From: Botrytis cinerea B05.10
Taxonomy: Eukaryota; Ascomycota; Leotiomycetes; Helotiales; Sclerotiniaceae
Assembly: GCF_000143535.2 (NCBI RefSeq)
Contig: NC_037317.1
Span: 868,001-932,000 of the forward strand
DNA: 64,000 nucleotides
Reading direction: 5' to 3'
Shown: in pieces, positions 57,697 to 64,000 of the stretch
Numbering within the stretch: the first letter of the stretch is position 1
Layout of the letters: each line of letters begins with the position of its first letter
The notes under the pieces: generated by a model
Seen by the model: the letters and a program-made list of their open reading frames with translations, nothing else
Told to the model about the DNA's origin: nothing
Database searches by the model: none
Program-made: the position numbers and the translations under genes

Positions 57697-59092
57697 CTAA
57701 AATTCGGACGAGTCGATTCGTTGTCGTTCTTCCCGAATAGCCTGCATGGCAAGCGCAGTGGTAAACCCCCGATCGTAAATTTCCTTCCCCACAATCGGAA
57801 TACTATACAAATACCCCTTTTCCCAGCCCCCGTCTTCACACTGCAACTCCGTTAATCTTTGCATGTCCTGATAATTCTGCGCATCCACAAAATGGCAAAC
57901 CGTCAGACGCATGGCTAGCGCCAACGCGTCACCAGGCATGTCATGGTTAGCTTTTGTTTCCGGGACTTTTTCCGAAACTTTCTCGGGTGCTTCACATATG
58001 GGATTCCGTCAGGATTTATATATTTCAGCATATTGTCGAGCATTGAGGTAATCGTGTCGTTATCGGGTGGCATAACTTGCAGCGCTAAAGAAGTGGTGTC
58101 GAGATCATTGGGTGGATTCATGTTTGTGAAACTTGGTTGTTCTGGAACATTTTCAGCATCTTCTTCATAGTGGGTACTCATGTATGAATATGTAGACCGA
58201 TAATAATCATAAAGAGCCTACCAATGTAATAATTTCATGTTGTTTGGCGTATGTAATCTGGTTTTTGTAGTATTATCAGACTCCTTTACCGGGATGATTA
58301 GTACACTTTTCATGTGTGGATTCAAGTTATGCGAAGGGCGTACTCATCACCAGTGATATCCAAGATGAGCAATTGTACAAAATTTTCTACGAGGACAGTA
58401 CCGCAATCGGTTTCGGGATGCAAGCGTTTTGCGTTGCGATTCAAGAAGATATCTCCCCGGATCAATGGATCGTAGAATATATTTTTCATTGTTCTGGAGA
58501 GGGCAGGTAGGGTTTTGTAAGGAATGGTATGTATCCCTAGTGAGCACGCGGTGACTAGATTTTGCACATCACTATCTATAAGGATTGTTTTTCGGGGGTC
58601 TCTTCCAGTAGCTTTAGTAACGTGCCGATAGAATCCTAGGTTTGGCTGACGAATGCCAATGGAGGATGAAGTGAAAGTTTCATCGAATGTTGAGAATAAG
58701 TCGTCTCCCCATCGTTTATACAGGGTGGTGTGCTCTGGGATTGGAGTTCTCCATATAGCAATGAATTTTAGTAATCCATGCGTCTCTTCCACCAGTCCAC
58801 GAATCCAGGAAAGAATCGCCGTGTCGTATTCGAAAGTATCTTGTGCTTCAGACATAACTGTAGTGATTGCAGATGGTGGGAGTCCAAATTTCTTTCCTAG
58901 CATCTCGTAGCACTACGTTTCATCAAGCTCACCACATTCGTAACGCATCCAAGCAGATGTTGAAATCAAGCGTCGGAGGGTCGGTATGGGAGCTGTTTCT
59001 GTAGCTCTAGGTGCTTGAGGAGGCATCTTGATCATGACATTCCCCAAGTCGAAGACGATAGCATCGAAATTGAAAGTCGATATAGAACCCAT
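57697..59092 (-). pseudogene. HAD-fused class II terpene cyclase (drimane-synthase-like), broken
   Basis: The start at 59092 opens the HAD-like half with FDAIVFDLGNVM (motif I) and runs 59 codons to an in-frame TAG at 58913-58915, after which the same frame continues with matching HAD sequence (to 58322, including ILIDSDVQNLVTACSLG). The second half has the class II motif DLDTT (in NPPNDLDTTSLAL, about 58107) and, in another frame, the late GDALALAM...LQCEDGGW segment (57939-57697). Between DGI and GDALALA about 100 residues normal for the family are missing and the frame shifts (near 57980-58010). The 58200-58320 junction between the halves also lacks a clean exon link. A 22-nt intron around the TAG would be far too short. 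Relatives such as AstC make drimanyl diphosphate. The DxDTT and QxEDGGW marks survive, so loss looks recent. I judge it a pseudogene. Confidence 0.75.
58913..58915 (-). other. In-frame nonsense codon (TAG) in the HAD half
   Basis: Codon 60 of the terpene cyclase relic. The residues on both sides (YECGELDET before, CYEMLGKKFG after) keep the family pattern without any gap, so a single base change is the simplest cause. Confidence 0.75.
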
Positions 59093-59893
59093 GGTTGATA
59101 TTCAAAGTAGCACTCCAGCTAGATGGTACTCTCTTTGTATATTCTTTATGTGAGAGAATGGAAGCTGGAAAGAAGGTATTATTGGAAATGTAGTCATTGA
59201 TACGGATCTAAAAGGAAGTTAGAAGCGGAGCTTCTAACTTATACTAAAAGACTAGCTAATGTGGCTATTGTAGCCGGCCACGTGTCCGTAGGCGTACGTT
59301 TGCCCTCACACTTTATATTCTTTATATTCTTTTTCTTTTCTTTTCTCTTTCCAATGTAGGTATCTACGAAACGATGAAGTGGCAACCCAGAAACTTTTCT
59401 TTTGTTGTATCACTAATATGCATCAAGCTTTAATGACATTCGTTATGCGAAATGGACCTGGAGCATGCTGTGCTACCACGCATGTTGCTAGTATGCGTTT
59501 GGATCATAATGATCTATCCACACCAGAACTCACTTTGCTGGGGAGTGAAGAGTCATGCTGACGCCTCAAGTATGCATGGTCAACTTTACCACTCGATCTC
59601 CAGCAGAAGTAAGGTTCATCACAATCATGCCACCTATCACAGCATTCAAGAATTTGCATGCTAGAAAATTGAAATTCGATAGCTATCGCCGAGTCTCAAG
59701 TTGACGTAGTAGTGATACATAACAACAAATCTCATTTGTATATTTCAAATCCAGCTCATAAATCAAAGCCATTCGGTAGCACCCTCCCACCATCATGCAA
59801 CTTTATTAACTTAACAAATATTCACGCCAGCTGATTCATGCAGCTTTCTCCATTTGAGGCTATTCTTGACCATCTGGTGCCAACCATTTGACC
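59093..59893. other. Intergenic, between the two terpene cyclase genes
   Basis: About 0.8 kb with promoter-like CT-rich sequence. A CCACGTGT word (about 59278) might bind a bHLH factor. No gene seen; a 60-codon plus-strand frame has no coding marks. Confidence 0.45.
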
Positions 59894-60883
59894 TCAACCT
59901 TGGCTGTTCTGACTCTGTGTAAGCATTTGGGGAAGATCACATTCGGAGAGACGATAGCGAGGTAACCAATTAATCGCAATGTAGCCGTCAATGTAACTGT
60001 TGACCACCTTGAGCATTTCCGGTTTTGAGGAAAACAGCAATCTCAATCTTCTAATACATTCCACCAGACTAGCAGCTATGTCTTCTAAAGCTTTGTGAAC
60101 TGTGAGACCACGCGCCGCAGAATAGTTGTACACATAGTTATTTCGTTCCGTAGAGACTATCGATTCTTTATAGAATGAGAGGACATCATTCATGGATGCA
60201 TTTAACTCGAGAAGATCGGGAGTGGCCAGAAGATAGTGTTGCAGACACGTTGCTTCAGGAAACACTTTTTCAGGAAATATGAACTTGGCAAAAGGTTCCA
60301 AGATCCCAATCTTTGAGCGGAGGTAGCCGGGGAAATTGGGGGCGTGTGGGCCACAATGAAAATTTCCCTCCATTTCACTTTCAAAGACGACCATAGTGAT
60401 GACCTCAAAAGTACTGCTGTACATAAAATCCGATGCGAGGGGCCCGTAATAGGTTACGATTTGAGTCAGAACCTTCATCCAACCATCCAAAACGGGCCCG
60501 TTGGACATTCCTGCGAGAAGGTTTCGACGAAACGCTCGCAAGTTGGGCAGGAGATCCTGGACGCAATCATCGATGATGAAGAAGTAACCAGTGAATATGG
60601 CTATAAGATTTTGCAGCGTCTTCTCGTGCCATGGATAAAGTTGGGACACAGCTTGCACACTTAACTTGGCAATCTGGGGGATTTTCTTGAGATCGAGATG
60701 CTGAACGCGCGCTACTTTCAGTAATTGTTCGAGAACGAAACTCTCTAGATCTATATCCTGAGGCGTCGTGAGAGGTTTGTATGATATATCTTGGAGTAGC
60801 TTTCGTGCGATAGTTTCAAATTGAGCCTTAGTTACAGAATCCGGATCAAGCGATGCTTCGTTGAGTGTGGACGTGGGCGCCAT
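59894..60883 (-). CDS. Tri5-type sesquiterpene cyclase (class I)
   Basis: One exon, 329 residues, start at 60883 (AAGATGG). The family is that of trichodiene and longiborneol synthase. Metal-binding marks are the Asp-rich FFIIDDCVQD (Asp105, Asp106, Asp110) and the NSE motif NDVLSFYKE (Asn232, Ser236, Glu240); the late RYRLSEC segment supplies the basic diphosphate sensor. All residues needed for ionising farnesyl diphosphate are therefore present. The protein is shorter than trichodiene synthase (about 375-385 residues), mostly at its ends. The Asp motif differs from the usual DDSKDD. No signal peptide, as expected for a cytosolic enzyme. It lies 0.8 kb upstream of the broken class II cyclase on the same strand; the product cannot be told from the sequence. 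Confidence 0.85.
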   Translation of the reverse strand: MAPTSTLNEASLDPDSVTKAQFETIARKLLQDISYKPLTTPQDIDLESFVLEQLLKVARVQHLDLKKIPQIAKLSVQAVSQLYPWHEKTLQNLIAIFTGYFFIIDDCVQDLLPNLRAFRRNLLAGMSNGPVLDGWMKVLTQIVTYYGPLASDFMYSSTFEVITMVVFESEMEGNFHCGPHAPNFPGYLRSKIGILEPFAKFIFPEKVFPEATCLQHYLLATPDLLELNASMNDVLSFYKESIVSTERNNYVYNYSAARGLTVHKALEDIAASLVECIRRLRLLFSSKPEMLKVVNSYIDGYIAINWLPRYRLSECDLPQMLTQSQNSQG

Positions 60884-61722
60884 CTTTCATGCCAGGGCTT
60901 TTAGTTGTGGATAGTAGAGAGTGTAATGAAAACGAGATTCAAACTGGTCCTTGTGGAGGTTAACCACCAAAGAAACTAGAAATCTTTTTACTTTAAGAGT
61001 AATAGAATTGCGAGATCATAACCCTTCCCGCTCACGTGTCGCTTTGCTACAACTTACACTACACATTTGGTGATTTGTTGCGTAGAAAGTAGTGTATCAC
61101 GAATAGTGCATTGTGTACCATGCATACGTGGCAAGCAATTGTGACATGATCACTATCAAACTGCAGTGAATGGTGTCGTAGCATCCAAGCTAGTGTAGCA
61201 CAAAAATCAGAATGTCGATTGCCACTAGGCATACAAGGTGCAAGGAATCCAGTGACCAATCTTTCCAATTTCGACAGACGTGAGAATTGAATTGAACTGA
61301 TGTGATACCTGACTCGTTTCCACGCCACTGGGCGCCAGCCAAAATATTTCATATGGTTGTTGAGTGAAAAGCATGGAGCATTGTGGTTATTGCATCGAAG
61401 TACCTAGCATTCAGATTACTCCGGATAGCCCACTAAGTTTTGTTTCAGCGTGAGTTTTCAATTGTACAACAAATCGAAAGCGCTGTCAAGTTGATCTCGC
61501 CGTTCAACTAGATATCTTTAGACCTGCTGGAATCGAAACTTTGCAGCTCAACTCTATCAACTGTGATAACAAGATGGTTTTGATAGCAGCTTATTATGTC
61601 ATTATGTGATGTTCGCCTGGTCTTATCCAATATGTACATTTATGTACCTTTTCTTTTCCGTCCAACCCTTTTCGATTTGTCCATCGTTCAATCTTCAATC
61701 GATGAAAAACTTCCTATGTACC
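60884..61722. other. Intergenic, terpene cyclase to Tul1/Dsc1 gene
   Basis: Promoter side of the Tri5-type cyclase and 3' flank of the ligase gene. No gene seen. Confidence 0.5.
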
Positions 61723-63996
61723 TCATAAAGGTGGTAAGCCTTCCCTACAAATCGGGCACTGTAAACGATACTTCATCCAGCCCACCAAACATTGGGTATG
61801 GAAAACATGTCTACAAGGCGTTACCATATAACTCCTCCTGTCCCACGCTCCCAAGACACCCTTAGCACCCTCTTCCTCTCCTATCCCTACAACAGGAACC
61901 TCAAGAATCTGCATGCATATGGCGCAATCCACTGTTCTAATCCCAGCTTTACTATTATCCCTCTCATCTGCACTCATATCCGTTTCCTCAAATCCTGGCG
62001 TTGTAGGAGAACCCAATGGGACTTTCACAAGACCAATTGGGAGACCTCCAGACTCAACGTTATCTTCTCGCAGTACTGGATGATAGTCCCAGCCTTCCTT
62101 GTACCATCCGAACCGTTTTGGAATTGCCCATCTGGGACCAAGAACCTCTTGGCTGTACAGAACCACAAGCTGACACCAGACCCACCCTGTTAAAACCATC
62201 ATTGCCGTCCAGCTACTCTCACTGAAGAGAAAATTATCCTCATAGAGAAAGAAATAAGCAAAGGGAGATAACCTTAGCAAACTCTGTACTATGACGAAAC
62301 GCCAAAGAAGTGCTTTTCGACAATTACGCGTGATGTTGCGTTTTATCTGAGGAATCCAGAGGGACATGTAAGTAAACGAACAAAGGTAGACATATGCTGT
62401 GCGAATAGGGACAGGCCAGGTAGTGGACATGATGGAGAGGAGAAGTATCACGGTTAGAACGAGAATGAACTGGCCATAGTAGGGGGTTATGTCGGAGGTT
62501 ACTCTCGATTGTTGAACGGTAGCTGGAGTTCCCGTTGGACGAGGTACTGCGAATGTCGCACTGACATTTTCAGCTATCTCCGCGTCAATATCTTGATCTG
62601 AGGGAACTATAATGGGAACATTTTGAGATGTGTTTCGAGATGCAGCCTGAGTTGAAGAGGCGACAGGTAAGGGTAGGGTATCTACACCCGCTGCCGTGAT
62701 AACCGGTGCTGCTCGCACAGCAGCAGGTGGATTTCTAGCTTGTAATTCTGACAAAGCAGCTGCTTGTGCTCTTTCTTGCTCCAATCGTTCCGGTTCTTGA
62801 ACTCCATAAATATTTACAATAAAGCGAACTCCAAGTGCTACAGACATCAAGCCGGCAAATGATGTCAACAACGCAGATGGAAATATACTGGATAATGTAG
62901 CGCTCGCCAGCGACATTGTAAAGAACAGCAACCCATCTGCTAAAAGCATCATAGCAACAGTGTGGATGCTAACGCGGCCTACAGTTGATGGTGTAGAAGC
63001 CTCTTTACATTGATCCTTCAGGATCAATGCCTGTCCAAGAGCTACCGCTGCAAACACCATTAACCAAGAACGAATAGTTTCTAACCAAACCTCTTGCTTC
63101 ATACCAATAAGGTGCTCTCCATCCACGGGAGCGAAATCTGGCGGCCCTTTCGATTCAAGCATGAATCCACAATCAGGCGAGAATATTATTGTAGATAGCT
63201 GTAATTTCGGTGCCTGAGGAGTAGGAGCACCATTTGGGAACCGAAGTTCGTTTTCGAGTTCTTGGACAAAAGTATGTGCTCTAGGTGATCTATCGTCATA
63301 TTCAAGGCCATTAAACTTCAAAGGCAGTACTTGAGCAAACAAGATGTATTCGCAATGAGGTGTTGGCAACCCATCGATTTGGCCCGAATTTGGCTCAAGA
63401 AGACTTTTCGGATTTTCCTTCGCAGATTCCTCAAGTTTTTGTAGTCTGCGATAACAAATTTTCTTCATAATCTCCGCACTGCTTGTGAAATGGTCCTCAT
63501 CAGTGGTAAAATGGGGAAGACCAAAAGCCCCTGCGAACTTATCACTGGTAGTTGTTAGAAGAACTCCCCCTTCATTTGGCCAATGTACGCCATGCATCCT
63601 CATTTCATGTCCATCTCCACTGCTACTCTCATCTTGAACTGTCAATGTGGCCGCAATCTCCCGTACAAGTATATCTGTACCCGGCTTTGCGCCAATTTCA
63701 AGATCGACCCTCTCAATCCCATCAGAAATATCCCTCTTCTCAACCTTTGATTCCTTCTTCGAGGGTTCTTCATCAGTTTTCGGTGAGCTTTCGCCTTCGG
63801 TGAGATATTTCTTGGTCGCCTGTACAATCATCTCCTCTACAGCAGCCTCGTCTAACCTCAACATAACTTTCCCCTCCCTCCCCGTCACATTCCTTGTCCA
63901 CAGCTCCTCATCTGTGAGGGCCCAAGCAACCCCAGGTGCAATAACACTTAGATTTAATCCGCTCCTCCTCTCCTTCCCGCCTACCAAACCACTCAT
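61723..63996 (-). CDS. TUL1: Tul1/Dsc1 RING ubiquitin ligase, 5' end outside window
   Basis: 757 residues are inside the window; the ATG at 63996 is probably internal, since family members begin with a signal peptide and a longer lumenal part. The visible lumenal domain runs to about residue 305 (with GVHWPNEGGVLLTTTSDKFAG and FSPDCGFMLESKGPP). Then come several membrane helices (about 308-395 and 520-640) with a Gln/Ala-rich cytosolic loop between. The C-terminus is a RING-H2: CAIC, then CRHVFHTQC and CPIC. In yeast Tul1 and in fission yeast and Aspergillus Dsc1/DscA is the E3 of the Golgi/endosomal Dsc complex, which removes misplaced membrane proteins and, in many fungi, activates SREBP. 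All metal ligands are present. Confidence 0.92.
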   Translation of the reverse strand: MSGLVGGKERRSGLNLSVIAPGVAWALTDEELWTRNVTGREGKVMLRLDEAAVEEMIVQATKKYLTEGESSPKTDEEPSKKESKVEKRDISDGIERVDLEIGAKPGTDILVREIAATLTVQDESSSGDGHEMRMHGVHWPNEGGVLLTTTSDKFAGAFGLPHFTTDEDHFTSSAEIMKKICYRRLQKLEESAKENPKSLLEPNSGQIDGLPTPHCEYILFAQVLPLKFNGLEYDDRSPRAHTFVQELENELRFPNGAPTPQAPKLQLSTIIFSPDCGFMLESKGPPDFAPVDGEHLIGMKQEVWLETIRSWLMVFAAVALGQALILKDQCKEASTPSTVGRVSIHTVAMMLLADGLLFFTMSLASATLSSIFPSALLTSFAGLMSVALGVRFIVNIYGVQEPERLEQERAQAAALSELQARNPPAAVRAAPVITAAGVDTLPLPVASSTQAASRNTSQNVPIIVPSDQDIDAEIAENVSATFAVPRPTGTPATVQQSRVTSDITPYYGQFILVLTVILLLSIMSTTWPVPIRTAYVYLCSFTYMSLWIPQIKRNITRNCRKALLWRFVIVQSLLRLSPFAYFFLYEDNFLFSESSWTAMMVLTGWVWCQLVVLYSQEVLGPRWAIPKRFGWYKEGWDYHPVLREDNVESGGLPIGLVKVPLGSPTTPGFEETDMSADERDNSKAGIRTVDCAICMQILEVPVVGIGEEEGAKGVLGAWDRRSYMVTPCRHVFHTQCLVGWMKYRLQCPICREGLPPL

Positions 63997-64000
63997 GTAC

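Noticed and set aside
58880..58945. Intron that would remove the TAG of the HAD relic
   Set aside because: GTGAGC and a following TAG are only about 22 nt apart, far below the shortest fungal introns, and the residues in between fit the family.
1..64000. CRISPR arrays, bacterial operons, prophage
   Set aside because: Not expected and not seen; tandem arrays present lack spacer structure and the genes are eukaryotic with introns.

Overview
The window looks like nuclear DNA of a filamentous ascomycete. Genes are split by short introns (about 50-90 nt) with GTAAGT-type donors, CTAAC/CTGAT-type branch points and close AG acceptors. The protein set is fungal: Fmp27, Efl1/Ria1, a Tul1/Dsc1 ligase, Pex11C, a quelling-type RNA-dependent RNA polymerase and Tri5-type and HAD-type terpene cyclases. 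The AT-rich flanks carry repeat copies that differ almost only by C-to-T/G-to-A, the mark of repeat-induced point mutation (RIP). I infer a leotiomycete-like (Botrytis/Sclerotinia-type) genome, but no marker here proves the genus.

Layout. 1-7200 is a RIP-degraded, AT-rich repeat block. Inside it sit an intact-looking cytochrome P450 gene (2425-4058), a truncated FAD-oxidoreductase fragment (1526-1882), a small pogo/mariner-type MITE (4480-4836) and a palindromic fold-back (about 5187-5702). 7265-22103 holds two long minus-strand genes: an RNA-dependent RNA polymerase and a 2992-residue Fmp27/BLTP2-type bridge-like lipid transfer protein. 24109-26040 is a CofD/YvcK-like gene, followed by a divergent protein kinase-like gene (26333-28354) and a tRNA-Thr(AGT) at 29326. 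31521-45254 carries an unknown Ser/Pro-rich protein, a Pex11C-like peroxin, a Gly/His-rich protein with a BTB-like tail, an Mpv17/PMP22 family membrane protein and another unknown protein. They are separated by long microsatellite-rich intergenic DNA. 47355-48689 is a protein with two PH domains. 53159-56717 is the ribosome-maturation GTPase Efl1/Ria1. The last part, 57697-60883, pairs a broken HAD-fused class II terpene cyclase with an intact Tri5-type class I sesquiterpene cyclase. The window ends inside a Tul1/Dsc1 RING ubiquitin ligase.

How the parts fit. Most genes are unrelated housekeeping or orphan genes. Two peroxisome-linked genes (Pex11C-like, Mpv17/PMP22-like) lie 4 kb apart with no clear operon-like meaning. 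The terpene pair at 57.7-60.9 kb and the P450/FAD remnant at 1.5-4.1 kb look like pieces of secondary metabolism, the first damaged by gene decay and the second stranded in RIP-mutated repeats. I did not find a clearly new multi-gene system. The most rewarding places are the decayed terpene cyclase next to an intact one, the inverted-repeat island around the P450, an in-frame intron in the Efl1 gene, and an unexplained three-way-junction sequence at 49.52 kb.
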